Below the pieces are notes generated by a model. That model was given only the letters and a program-made list of their open reading frames with translations. It made no database searches and was not told the DNA's origin. Position numbers and translations under genes: made by a program. A DNA stretch of 64,000 nt from Lantana camara (taxonomy: Eukaryota; Streptophyta; Magnoliopsida; Lamiales; Verbenaceae), in NCBI GenBank assembly GCA_037501455.1, contig CM074857.1, forward strand, positions 30,524,001-30,588,000, written 5' to 3'. Numbering within the stretch: the stretch's first letter is position 1; every line of letters starts with the position of its first letter. Below, in pieces: positions 32,305 through 42,857 of this stretch.

Positions 32305-34932
32305 TGTAACACCCCGACTCACAGTCGGTACAGGTAAATTATGTGAATTAATAATATTTGCGTTTTGAATTAATTGTATATGACTTATATGAATTATTTG
32401 AACTTATATGAATTTATTTGAATTAGTTTTGCATGTGATTTATTCGTTTTATTTGAGTTGGCCTTATTTGAACCTGTATTTGTTGAACCGAACCCGTGAA
32501 CCGAACCGGTTCAGCCTTAAAGGCTGAACCATTCTCCTTTTCTCTTCATTTTACGTTCAAAGCAACAGCAACTCCAAGCTAGCAAGTGCCAAGAAACCCT
32601 CAAGTTGATCATCCAACTTCCCAAGCCAAGTTCTCTCTCGTTTCTTCGTCTTTTCTTGAACTTAGGTAGGTTTCGGAATCCCCTCGTCGTGCTCGTCGTT
32701 TCTATGGTTTAAATTCTGAGTTTGGAGTGAGTTTTGCATGTCTTTGTTTCCCTACGTGAATAGTAAGGGTTTAATGAAAAACTTGGATATGTGCTCTTTG
32801 CTTGATGTGTTTGATTCCTAGCTTCATATATGAGTTGAATATGTGGTATGTGGTGTATTTATTGCATTAAATCCTTGGTTGGTGGAGTATTTATGAGTGA
32901 TCATAAATTTTGCTTGGATTTTTGCAATCCCTTGATCATGCTTTTAAGTTCCGTTTTCTTGCGTTATTTGAGTGTTTATATGTCAAGCATGATTTATGTG
33001 TATTGTTTGTGCATTTTGAGAAGTTATGGCAAATTTTATGGTTGGTTTTTGGCCATTTTTGGCACCCAAAACGAGCTCCCCTGTTTCTGTAAAAATTTCT
33101 TTGCTCCAGACTTCGAACCAGGCCGGAACGGCCGTTCCCGCCCAGTTTTAAACTGGGAACGACCGTTCCCAGGCCCGGTACTGTTCTTGACCGAGAGTGG
33201 GAACGACCGTTCCCAGTTTGTACTGGGAACGGGAACGGCCGTTCCCATGTCCGGAACCCCTCCTACTGGGTCAAATCCGCGAGGGTGGATTTTCCCCTTT
33301 GGAAAAATCCGCGAGGGTGGATTTGAGGCAGTAGCTTTGGAAAAACCCATGGGGGTGGATTTTTCCCTTTGGAAAAATCCATGGGGGTGGATTTTGCCAT
33401 TTCTTCTCTTTGCTTTATTTATGCATTTGTATGATTTTAAATGCTTTTCTTTTGCATATTAATTGTTATAATTTGATTGTTTTGCATAATTAAATTGTAT
33501 TTAAGTATGTGTGCTATGATTTTGTGAATTTTATGAATTAATTGTGACATTTTATATATGAACATGAACCATGCATTTTGCCGAGCGTCCTATTTGGTTC
33601 ATATAGAGTCTAAGTCTTGGGCTTTCGTGTTTTCTTTTCAGAGGAGGTTCCAGTTGACGAGCCCGAGGCGTAGGTTGTTCACGTCTGCTCGTATTTTTGT
33701 CACGCACAAGGTTAGGTTTAGGATTTTATTTAGTTAAGTGACCTAAAGCCTTATGTGATGTTTTCAAGCCGTGCATGTGACTATATATTATATATATAGA
33801 TATGTATGTGTTGATTAGAATATGTTTATGATCTTGTGAACAACTTTGTTTTGGGAAAAGATATTAAGTAAGCCTATGTAAGCTATGTTTTGGAAAAGCT
33901 TTACAATTCTGTTAGCGAGATCGCCATGAAAGATTTGGCATTTGATATGATATGATTTGTATGTGTGGATCCAAGGAGCTACGGGTAAGGAACCCTCGGG
34001 ACGGTTCGGGCCGTCGAGGTTCGGCCTGTGCGTAGTCTCCATCCGATATATCACACGCGACCCCTGGGAGTTTGGGAAGGTGTGATATTTCGATGCCTTC
34101 GGCTTAAAAACCGGGGAGGGCACGATGTGGGTTCGCTACCCCTCGTGAGTCTGTATATGTATGGATGGTTAGGGCCGCCGGTGGCTCTTCCATCATTGGT
34201 GTTGAGGTTGATATGTATGATTTCTGTTTTGTTTGTTCTGAGGAGTAAAGGTTGGAAGCTCGTTCTCGCCGAGCATTATGTTTGTTGTGTATGTTTGAGA
34301 AGTATGAATCGGGATAGTGTTTATGAAAGGTTCTAAAGTATATGTATTTGTTTTTGGAAAGTTTTAGTTTGTAAAACCTATTCCGGTTCATAGTTTCGCC
34401 CTTTGCTTTGTGCTTTGCTCTATATATATGTAGGGTGTGGGTGTGCGTTAGCCCCCTCACTCAGTCAGTTGACTGACTCCTCGTTTACTCTTCTAGTTGC
34501 AGGTTTTTGAGAGCGTGAGCTAGGCGGAGAAGTGTGTCTTCCTTATGCACTTGTCAGTCTAGGTCTCGTTAGGTGCATTTACATACCTGCACTTTATTAT
34601 TTTGCATTTGTACAGCTATGATGTGTATATACTTACTGATTATTTTGTTCGAGCCGGGATGACTTTTGTACAGAACGGGTTGGTACATATATGTAAATAC
34701 GATATGGATAGGTGTGAGTTGGTATCTATATATATATATGTGTTGATCTTGTTTGTTACTTTTATTTAATAGCTTCCGCGCACTCTGTTTCTGTTTAGTT
34801 TAGCTCCGCCTAGCCTAGTGTGTGTGTTTGGTCTCCCGTTCGCTATGATTCGGATTCGGGTAAGGACATTCCATTTCGTATTCGGGTTCGGATTATGGTG
34901 CGGGGGATGTGGCCCTACGTGTGGGTGCTACA
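32305..34932 (+). repeat. Element D 5' LTR (2628 bp)
   Basis: Starts TGTAACACCCCGACTCACAG and ends GGGTGCTACA. It contains palindromes GGGAACGRCCGTTCCC at 33155-33170, 33199-33214 and 33231-33246 plus GGAACGGCCGTTCC at 33125-33138; four AAATCC...GGATTT hairpins (33273-33394); a TATATATA run near 34421-34428; the hairpin CAGTCAGTTGACTG (34462-34475); and GAGCTAGGCGGAG downstream. A 204-codon open frame inside it is most likely chance. Confidence 0.95.
34421..34475 (+). promoter_or_regulatory. Element D LTR TATA-like run and downstream hairpin
   Basis: CTATATATATG (about 34420-34430) followed about 35 bases later by CAGTC-AGTT-GACTG. The same arrangement occurs in A; B and C carry a different but equally paired hairpin at the same place. 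If the run is the TATA box, the hairpin lies at or near the RNA 5' end. The equivalent in the 3' LTR is at about 41761-41815. Confidence 0.5.
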
Positions 34933-34940
34933 TCCTGAAG

Positions 34941-34952
34941 TGGTATCAGAGC
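34941..34952 (+). other. Element D primer binding site
   Basis: TGGTATCAGAGC, a perfect 12-base match to the plant initiator tRNA-Met type site, eight bases after the LTR end. The 35-bp extension GCGGTTGCAAAACCGGG resembles that of A. Confidence 0.9.
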
Positions 34953-35163
34953 GCGGTTGCAAAACCGGGCTCTAGTGTCGTGTGGGTCTGTCTAGGTCGT
35001 ACGGCTTAGGACAATGTGATTGTGTGATTATGTGCATGTATGAATTAAGTATGTGATTACTTGACTAATTGATTAACTGATTACTTGATTATTTTCTTAA
35101 TTGCCTACATATTCATACACTAATTTACATGCATCCATATTGCTTGAATTTGTGAATTTCAGG

Positions 35164-36051
35164 ATGCCTCCAAGAAGACATAACAATCGTGAACAAACCC
35201 CTGATTTGAACGAACCGGCTCCACAGAATGCACCTCAGCCACCACCTATGAACGCGGAGAATATTGTTCAAGCCCTACTCAATCAGCTTCAACAGAATCA
35301 ACGGGGCAATGCAAATCCGGGTGAAGGACAAGATATTTCCGCCGTCTATAGGGATTTCCGGAACAACAACCCTCCAAAGTGGTATGGAGGTGATGATATC
35401 AAGGCGGAAGAGTGGCTGTCTGAGATCCGAGGTATATGGGAGATATGTCCAGGGACTTCCCAGGACAAGGCTATTTGTACAGGTCGTATTATTCAAGGGC
35501 CAGCGGCTATTTGGCTGAGGAGTGTGAGATCCAAGCTTGAGAGAATGGGTATGGAATTCAACTGGGAGACGTTTGTGCAGGAATTCCATGAGAAATACAT
35601 CCCTCATAGTGCACAAGAACGTCGCCTCCAAGAGTTTACTAATCTGAGGCAAGGAAATCGGACGGTGGAGGATTATTTATTGGAATTTGAGAGGCTAGCA
35701 CCTTATGCTACTCACATCACCGACCATGATGATCATAAGGCCCGAGCTTTTCTTCATGGACTTCGCCGGGATATTCAAGAAGCTCTACAAGCGGCGAATG
35801 TGAGTACTTGGGCCAAAGTTACAAAGAGGGCAATTCAAGTTGAGGCCCAAATGGCTCGGTTGAAGCCTCCACCTTTCTCTTCTACACGGGTTGCAGGATC
35901 CGGTTCTGGATTGGGTAAGAGGCCCATTTCTTATGCTCCACGAGCTCCTGTCCCACCGGCTTTTCGTCCCCAGGGTTTAGGGAACAAAAAGCCCCGTATT
36001 ACCGGTCCCGTAGCACCCCCTGTTGCTCCAGTTCGACCGGCTCCAGCTTAG
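35164..36051 (+). CDS. Element D Gag
   Basis: Structural protein of the chromovirus particle, 295 residues. The start ATG at 35164 follows a pyrimidine-AG (tttcag/G) that could be a leader splice acceptor; the upstream in-frame codons to 35101 are leader. The N-terminus is Pro/Gln-rich (residues 1-50), followed by the retrotransposon Gag core (about 60-215) with NNPPKWYGG, NWETFVQEFHEKYIP, LQEFTNLRQGNRTVEDYL and FERLAPYATHITD, and a basic Gly/Pro-rich tail. The frame ends at TAG 36049-36051, just before the two zinc knuckles, which normally belong to Gag. Downstream codons continue in the same frame. Whether this TAG is read through or is a recent nonsense mutation cannot be told from sequence alone. 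Confidence 0.93.
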   Translation: MPPRRHNNREQTPDLNEPAPQNAPQPPPMNAENIVQALLNQLQQNQRGNANPGEGQDISAVYRDFRNNNPPKWYGGDDIKAEEWLSEIRGIWEICPGTSQDKAICTGRIIQGPAAIWLRSVRSKLERMGMEFNWETFVQEFHEKYIPHSAQERRLQEFTNLRQGNRTVEDYLLEFERLAPYATHITDHDDHKARAFLHGLRRDIQEALQAANVSTWAKVTKRAIQVEAQMARLKPPPFSSTRVAGSGSGLGKRPISYAPRAPVPPAFRPQGLGNKKPRITGPVAPPVAPVRPAPA

Positions 36052-39000
36052 GGACCACCTGTTTGTTCTTATTGTCAGGGGAGACATCCGGTGGAGAGGT
36101 GTTGGAAGCTTCAGGGCAAATGCTTTGTGTGTGGGTCCTCTGATCACTTGGTGAATGCTTGCCCGAATAAGAGGCCGGTCGTGCAGGCACGTGTATATGC
36201 TTTGGACGGAGAGGAGGAAGCTGCTGATGTCGACCCAAACGCCGTGATAGAAGGTACAATAAACATTCATGGCATCTCACTACATGCATTGTTTGATCCC
36301 GGGGCTACGCATTCATTTATTTCCCGGGATATTGTTGCTTCTTTGCCTTTGCTTGATGAATTATCTGCGCATGTGTATGTGGTGAATACTCCTTTGGGAG
36401 GATCTGTGGAAGCTGACATGGTGTTCAGGGAGTGTCCGGTGGTGTTTGAGGGCCGAGTTTTTCCTGCAGATTTGATAGTTCTACCGTTGAAGAAGTATGG
36501 GGTTATTCTTGGTATGGATTTTCTCTTCAGATACCGAGCTCAGTTGGACTGTCATGAGAAGAAGGTTTCGTTGGGGTCAGTGGTCTTTACGGGTGAGAGG
36601 TTGAAGTCCAGCCCGTTTGTGTCTTTTATGGAAGCAAGTAAGCTCCTCCGGGACGGTGCGACAGGTTTTGTGGCCTATCTTTTGAATAAACCGAAGGATC
36701 AGGCCAAACTTGAGGAGACAGAGGTCGTGAGTGAGTTTCCCGATGTATTCCCTGAGAATTTGGGTTCTTTGCCACCTGATAGGGACATCGAGTTTGTAGT
36801 CGACCTTTATCCTGGAGCTGAGCCTTTCTCTAAGACACCGTATCGGATGGCTCCTGCTGAGTTGAAGGAGTTGAAAACTCAGCTGGATGAGCTCTTGACT
36901 TGCGGTTACATCCGTCCGAGTACGTCCCCGTGGGGTGCTCCTGTGTTATTTGTGAAGAAGAAGGATGGGACGTTGAGGATGTGTATAGACTACCGCGAGT
37001 TGAACCGGATGACAGTGAAGAATAAGTATCCTTTACCTCATATCGAAGAGTTGTTTGATATCTTGCAAGGGTCGCAGGTATACTCTAAGTTAGATTTGAG
37101 GCAAGGGTATTACCAACTTCGTATCCGGGAGAAGGATATCTCTAAGACTGCGTTTAATACCCGTTATGGACACTTCGAGTTTGTAGTGATGCCGTTCGGG
37201 TTAACTAACGCTCCAGCCGTGTTCATGGATATGATGCACCGAGTGTTTAGACAGTATCTTGACAAGTTTGTGGTCATTTTCATAGACGACATTCTGGTGT
37301 ATTCTAAGTCTGCAGAAGAGCACGCAACGCATCTCAGAATTGTGTTGGAGACACTTAGAGAGCACAAGCTTTATGCCAAATTTAGCAAGTGTGAGTTCTG
37401 GCTCGACAGAGTGTCTTTCCTGGGTCATATAATTTCAGGAGAAGGGATTGAAGTGGATCCTTCCAAGATTGAGACCGTGGTTCAGTGGGAGAGACCGAAG
37501 AATGCCTCCGAGATAAGAAGTTTTCTTGGGTTAGCGGGTTATTATAGGAGATTTGTAAAGGATTTCTCCAAGATTGCTTGCCCGTTGACTCGGTTAACCA
37601 AAAAGGAGGTGAAGTATGAGTGGGATGATGGGTGCGAGAGAAGTTTCCAAGCTTTGAAGGAAAGATTAACTTCAGCACCAGTTCTTACCCTACCCGAGGG
37701 ATCCGAGGGTTATTCAGTTTTTGCAGATGCTTCTAAGGAAGGACTCGGATGTGTATTGATGCAAAATGGCCGAGTGGTGGCCTATGCTTCTAGGAAGTTG
37801 AAGGAACACGAGAAGAACTACCCCACTCATGATCTTGAGCTTGCAGCGGTTGTGTTTGCTTTGAGAAAGTGGCGTCATTACCTCTATGGGACGACTTTCG
37901 AGATATTCACGGATCATAAGAGCCTCAAGTATCTTTTCACACAGAAGGAGCTTAATAATAGACAGAGGCGTTGGATGGAATTCTTAGAGGATTATGACTG
38001 CACGATTCAGTATCATCCAGGCAAGGCTAATGTCGTGGCAGATGCTTTGAGCAGAAAAGCAAGTGTTTCAGGTTTGAGTGCAGGGTCTTCAGGACAGGAT
38101 TTGATAGTTTTGGTTTCAGTGGCTCGGTTAGCTAACATCTCAGTTCAGCCGGATTTGAAACAGAGGTTGTTGGATTCTCAGGCTTCGGATACAGAGATTC
38201 AGAGATTAGTGGCTCGGTCTAGGATAGACCCTGAGACGAAGTTTGGGTTCGATGATTCCGGTTTGTTCAGGTTCAAGACCAGAGTTTGTGTCCCAGATGA
38301 CCTCAAGAGGTTAATACTTGAGGAAGGACACCGTTCTGGATATTCCATTCACCCCGGTGGTACGAAGATGTACCGAGATTTGAAGGAATACTTCTGGTGG
38401 AATGGAATGAAGAGAGATGTCGCGAACTTTGTGAAGCGGTGTCTCACGTGCCAAGTGGTGAAGGCAGAACACCAGAAACCGGGAGGAACCCTCCAACCAC
38501 TTCCGATTCCTGAGTGGAAGTGGGAGCAAGTGACTATGGACTTCGTGTCCGGCTTGCCTAGATCAAGAGGAGGTTATGATGGAATTTGGGTGATAGTCGA
38601 TCGATTGACCAAGTCTGCTCATTTTCTCAAGGTAAAGATGTCTTACAAGACTCCGAAGTTGGCCGAATTGTATTGTAATGAGATTGTGAGACTTCATGGG
38701 GCGCCTGCTAGTATTGTCTCAGATCGTGATCCGAGGTTCACAGCTAAGTTTTGGCAGGATCTTCAGAGCAGGTTGGGTACGAGGCTTAATTTTAGCACCG
38801 CCTTTCATCCTCAGACAGATGGACAATCAGAGAGACTGATTAAGTATTTAGAGGATTTGTTGAGGGCGTGTGCTTTGGATTTCAAGGAAAAGTGGGACAA
38901 GCATTTAGCTCTGGTTGAGTTTGCCTATAACAACAGTTTTCAGGCTTCTATTGGTATGGCTCCCTACGAGGCACTATATGGAAGGAAGTGCAGATCGCCT

Positions 39001-39708
39001 CTATTTTGGGACTTGGAAGATTGGCGGTGGACTGAGGAGAACAAGCTTGAAAGAGCTACACCTCGAGAGAGATTGGATAAGACCACTGCCAAGGTTAAGT
39101 TGATTCAGCAGAGAATGAAGGCAGCTCAGGACCGTCAGAAGAGCTATGCGGATAAGAGGAGAAGGCCCCTTGAGTTTGAAGTCGGAGATAAGGTTTTCTT
39201 GAAAGCATCTCCGAGAAAGGGATTTTCTCGAATAGGTCGAGGTGGGAAGCTTAACCCGAGATACCTTGGACCTTTTGAAATCCTTGAGAGAATTGGAGAA
39301 GTGGCGTATAGGTTGGACCTACCGCCGAGACTGACCGGGATACGTAATGTGTTTCATGTTTCGCAACTCAGGAAGTTTTATCCCGAGGAATTAACTATTC
39401 TCCCTGTGGAAGAGGTACAACTTGAGTCGGATTTGACAGTAGTAAGGCACCCGGTTGAGATTCAAGACCGGAAGCTACAAGTGTTGAGGAATAAACAGAT
39501 TCCCTTGGTCCGAGTTCTTTGGAGAGATCAGAAATCCGAAGAGTCTACTTGGGAGACTGAGGAGAAGATGAGACAGTTGTACCCAGAGTTGTTCTCAGGT
39601 CAGACAGTTAACCTGGGGACCAGGTTCTCCGAAGGGGGGGAGGTTGTAACACCCCGACTCACAGTCGGTACAGGTAAATTATGTGAATTAATAATATTTG
39701 CGTTTTGA
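36052..39708 (+). CDS. Element D Pol: zinc knuckles, protease, RT, RNase H, integrase, chromodomain-like tail
   Basis: Same frame as Gag, directly after its TAG. Residues are numbered from codon 36091. The order is: knuckles [13 protein letters not shown] (just before residue 5) and [14 protein letters not shown] (11-24); protease loop FDPGATHSF with Asp69 (the usual DSGAT is DPGAT here); RT with Asp335 in SKLDLRQGY and Asp399/400 in FIDDI; RNase H with Asp546, Glu583, Asp608 and Asp651; integrase zinc region H747, H754, C784, C787; integrase core Asp817, Asp878, Glu914 (spacing of 35 between the last two, canonical D,D35E); and the chromodomain-like end with [16 protein letters not shown] (1140-1155). 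All key residues are present and no frameshift is seen. The frame runs past the polypurine tract about 20 codons into the 3' LTR before stopping at 39706-39708. Confidence 0.95.
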   Translation, partial: GPPVCSYCQGRHPVERCWKLQGKCFVCGSSDHLVNACPNKRPVVQARVYALDGEEEAADVDPNAVIEGTINIHGISLHALFDPGATHSFISRDIVASLPLLDELSAHVYVVNTPLGGSVEADMVFRECPVVFEGRVFPADLIVLPLKKYGVILGMDFLFRYRAQLDCHEKKVSLGSVVFTGERLKSSPFVSFMEASKLLRDGATGFVAYLLNKPKDQAKLEETEVVSEFPDVFPENLGSLPPDRDIEFVVDLYPGAEPFSKTPYRMAPAELKELKTQLDELLTCGYIRPSTSPWGAPVLFVKKKDGTLRMCIDYRELNRMTVKNKYPLPHIEELFDILQGSQVYSKLDLRQGYYQLRIREKDISKTAFNTRYGHFEFVVMPFGLTNAPAVFMDMMHRVFRQYLDKFVVIFIDDILVYSKSAEEHATHLRIVLETLREHKLYAKFSKCEFWLDRVSFLGHIISGEGIEVDPSKIETVVQWERPKNASEIRSFLGLAGYYRRFVKDFSKIACPLTRLTKKEVKYEWDDGCERSFQALKERLTSAPVLTLPEGSEGYSVFADASKEGLGCVLMQNGRVVAYASRKLKEHEKNYPTHDLELAAVVFALRKWRHYLYGTTFEIFTDHKSLKYLFTQKELNNRQRRWMEFLEDYDCTIQYHPGKANVVADALSRKASVSGLSAGSSGQDLIVLVSVARLANISVQPDLKQRLLDSQASDTEIQRLVARSRIDPETKFGFDDSGLFRFKTRVCVPDDLKRLILEEGHRSGYSIHPGGTKMYRDLKEYFWWNGMKRDVANFVKRCLTCQVVKAEHQKPGGTLQPLPIPEWKWEQVTMDFVSGLPRSRGGYDGIWVIVDRLTKSAHFLKVKMSYKTPKLAELYCNEIVRLHGAPASIVSDRDPRFTAKFWQDLQSRLGTRLNFSTAFHPQTDGQSERLIKYLEDLLRACALDFKEKWDKHLALVEFAYNNSFQASIGMAPYEALYGRKCRSPLFWDLEDWRWTEENKLERATPRERLDKTTAKVKLIQQRMKAAQDRQKSYADKRRRPLEFEVGDKVFLKASPRKGFSRIGRGGKLNPRYLGPFEILERIGEVAYRLDLPPRLTGIRNVFHVSQLRKFYPEELTILPVEEVQLESDLTVVRHPVEIQDRKLQVLRNKQIPLVRVLWRDQKSEESTWETEEKMRQLYPELFSGQTVNLGTRFSEGGEVVTPRLTVGTGKLCELIIFAF
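39610..39644 (+). promoter_or_regulatory. Element D stem-loop and polypurine tract
   Basis: AACCTGG-GGA-CCAGGTT (39610-39626), a 7-bp stem, then gaagggggggagg (39631-39643) next to the 3' LTR. The stem-loop lies inside the pol frame. Confidence 0.8.
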
Positions 39709-42272
39709 ATTAATTGTATATGACTTATATGAATTATTTGAACTTATATGAATTTATTTGAATTAGTTTTGCATGTGATTTATTCGTTTTATTTGAGTTG
39801 GCCTTATTTGAACCTGTATTTGTTGAACCGAACCCGTGAACCGAACCGGTTCAGCCTTAAAGGCTGAACCATTCTCCTTTTCTCTTCATTTTACGTTCAA
39901 AGCAACAGCAACTCCAAGCTAGCAAGTGCCAAGAAACCCTCAAGTTGATCATCCAACTTCCCAAGCCAAGTTCTCTCTCGTTTCTTCGTCTTTTCTTGAA
40001 CTTAGGTAGGTTTCGGAATCCCCTCGTCGTGCTCGTCGTTTCTATGGTTTAAATTCTGAGTTTGGAGTGAGTTTTGCATGTCTTTGTTTCCCTACGTGAA
40101 TAGTAAGGGTTTAATGAAAAACTTGGATATGTGCTCTTTGCTTGATGTGTTTGATTCCTAGCTTCATATATGAGTTGAATATGTGGTATGTGGTGTATTT
40201 ATTGCATTAAATCCTTGGTTGGTGGAGTATTTATGAGTGATCATAAATTTTGCTTGGATTTTTGCAATCCCTTGATCATGCTTTTAAGTTCCGTTTTCTT
40301 GCGTTATTTGAGTGTTTATATGTCAAGCATGATTTATGTGTATTGTTTGTGCATTTTGAGAAGTTATGGCAAATTTTATGGTTGGTTTTTGGCCATTTTT
40401 GGCACCCAAAACGAGCTCCCCTGTTTCTGTAAAAATTTCTTTGCTCCAGACTTCGAACCAGGCCGGAACGGCCGTTCCCGCCCAGTTTTAAACTGGGAAC
40501 GACCGTTCCCAGGCCCGGTACTGTTCTTGACCGAGAGTGGGAACGACCGTTCCCAGTTTGTACTGGGAACGGGAACGGCCGTTCCCATGTCCGGAACCCC
40601 TCCTACTGGGTCAAATCCGCGAGGGTGGATTTTCCCCTTTGGAAAAATCCGCGAGGGTGGATTTGAGGCAGTAGCTTTGGAAAAACCCATGGGGGTGGAT
40701 TTTTCCCTTTGGAAAAATCCATGGGGGTGGATTTTGCCATTTCTTCTCTTTGCTTTATTTATGCATTTGTATGATTTTAAATGCTTTTCTTTTGCATATT
40801 AATTGTTGTAATTTGATTGTTTTGCATAATTAAATTGTATTTAAGTATGTGTGCTATGATTTTGTGAATTTTATGAATTAATTGTGACATTTTATATATG
40901 AACATGAACCATGCATTTTGCCGAGCGTCCTATTTGGTTCATATAGAGTCTAAGTCTTGGGCTTTCGTGTTTTCTTTTCAGAGGAGGTTCCAGTTGACGA
41001 GCCCGAGGCGTAGGTTGTTCACGTCTGCTCGTATTTTTGTCACGCACAAGGTGAGGTTTAGGATTTTATTTAGTTAAGTGACCTAAAGCCTTATGTGATG
41101 TTTTCAAGCCGTGCATGTGACTATATATTATATATATAGATATGTATGTGTTGATTAGAATATGTTTATGATCTTGTGAACAACTTTGTTTTGGGAAAAG
41201 ATATTAAGTAAGCCTATGTAAGCTATGTTTTGGAAAAGCTTTACAATTCTGTTAGCGAGATCGCCATGAAAGATTTGGCATTTGATATGATATGATTTGT
41301 ATGTGTGGATCCAAGGAGCTACGGGTAAGGAACCCTCGGGACGGTTCGGGCCGTCGAGGTTCGGCCTGTGCGTAGTCTCCATCCGATATATCACACGCGA
41401 CCCCTGGGAGTTTGGGAAGGTGTGATATTTCGATGCCTTCGGCTTAAAAACCGGGGAGGGCACGATGTGGGTTCGCTACCCCTCGTGAGTCTGTATATGT
41501 ATGGATGGTTAGGGCCGCCGGTGGCTCTTCCATCATTGGTGTTGAGGTTGATATGTATGATTTCTGTTTTGTTTGTTCTGAGGAGTAAAGGTTGGAAGCT
41601 CGTTCTCGCCGAGCATTATGTTTGTTGTGTATGTTTGAGAAGTATGAATCGGGATAGTGTTTATGAAAGGTTCTAAAGTATATGTATTTGTTTTTGGAAA
41701 GTTTTAGTTTGTAAAACCTATTCCGGTTCATAGTTTCGCCCTTTGCTTTGTGCTTTGCTCTATATATATGTAGGGTGTGGGTGTGCGTTAGCCCCCTCAC
41801 TCAGTCAGTTGACTGACTCCTCGTTTACTCTTCTAGTTGCAGGTTTTTGAGAGCGTGAGCTAGGCGGAGAAGTGTGTCTTCCTTATGCACTTGTCAGTCT
41901 AGGTCTCGTTAGGTGCATTTACATACCTGCACTTTATTATTTTGCATTTGTACAGCTATGATGTGTATATACTTACTGATTATTTTGTTCGAGCCGGGAT
42001 GGCTTTTGTACAGAACGGGTTGGTACATATATGTAAATACGATATGGATAGGTGTGAGTTGGTATCTATATATATATATGTGTTGATCTTGTTTGTTACT
42101 TTTATTTAATAGCTTCCGCGCACTCTGTTTCTGTTTAGTTTAGCTCCGCCTAGCCTAGTGTGTGTGTTTGGTCTCCCGTTCGCTATGATTCGGATTCGGG
42201 TAAGGACATTCCATTTCGTATTCGGGTTCGGATTATGGTGCGGGGGATGTGGCCCTACGTGTGGGTGCTACA
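39645..42272 (+). repeat. Element D 3' LTR (2628 bp)
   Basis: Offset 7340 from the 5' LTR with three differences seen by eye. Ends GTGGGTGCTACA followed by TACGG. Confidence 0.95.
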
Positions 42273-42277
42273 TACGG
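42273..42277. repeat. Target site duplication of element D, right copy
   Basis: TACGG, identical to 32300-32304. Confidence 0.95.
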
Positions 42278-42857
42278 GGTAGGATGTTTATTTGGGAGTT
42301 GTAACATCACACTCTCACACCATTACCTCAACCATACCAGTCTTCTTGCATGATTTAATTTCCTTCTCGAGCTTGAACTCCCAACCTAGCTATAACCTCG
42401 TCAACTCCAATCGATACCCTTCTGATGGAAAGAAACTATCACCCTAATACTTCTCTTTAATCCAGTACATCCTTTAAATCACCCCGCATTTGAAAGAAAA
42501 GCTTGTAATGAATTGTTGTGATTGAGAAAATTGGCCGTGGTTTGATGTTGTATCGATATCCTACAAATCACAACTCAACTCAAATATAAATACATGCCGG
42601 TTAGTAAGTGCATATGGCACGTAATTAATATCAAAAGCACGTATTGAAGCAGGATGCAACACATAATTCAACAAAATTTAAATAAATCACATTCAACAAT
42701 GAAATTTCCATAAAATTTTGAACAATTAATGTTCATGATCAATGCAATGCACACGTTGACAAGTTGTTCCCGAGCCGTTCGACCTAGACTTGACACGACA
42801 CGACACGACACAAGAAACCCCGATTTTGTAACCTAGTGTTGTGATACCACTTTAGGA
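42278..42857 (-). other. Element C leader and primer binding site
   Basis: C interior resuming after D. The block taacatcacactctc...ccattacctcaacca recurs in G (61120-61150), marking the C-family leader. The primer site on the minus strand is TGGTATCACAACACTAGG (42832-42849): the first eight bases match the tRNA-Met type, then it diverges. A cacgacacgacacgaca repeat lies near 42794-42810. No gene. Confidence 0.7.

Larger units (their letters stand above)
32305..42272 (+). mobile_element. Element D: young, nearly intact Tekay/Del-type chromovirus
   Basis: 9968-bp gypsy element inserted in the interior of C: LTRs 32305-34932 and 39645-42272 (both 2628 bp), primer site, gag, pol, polypurine tract and exact TACGG duplication. 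By eye the LTRs differ at only three positions (33468/40808, 33713/41053, 34662/42002), so the insertion is very recent. Pol keeps every catalytic residue checked, and the only interruption of gag-pol is one TAG at 36049. D is the only element in the window that could supply enzymes to itself and perhaps to B-, C- and G-type relatives. Confidence 0.95.

Noticed and set aside
32848..33462. 204-residue open frame inside the D LTR, repeated at 40188-40802
   Set aside because: It spans the palindrome and hairpin arrays and is identical in both LTRs by recent duplication. No domain; better explained as chance.
34941..34960. tRNA gene suggested by TGGTATCAGAGC-type sequences
   Set aside because: Only the complement of a tRNA 3' end is present, next to LTR ends; these are primer binding sites, not tRNA genes.
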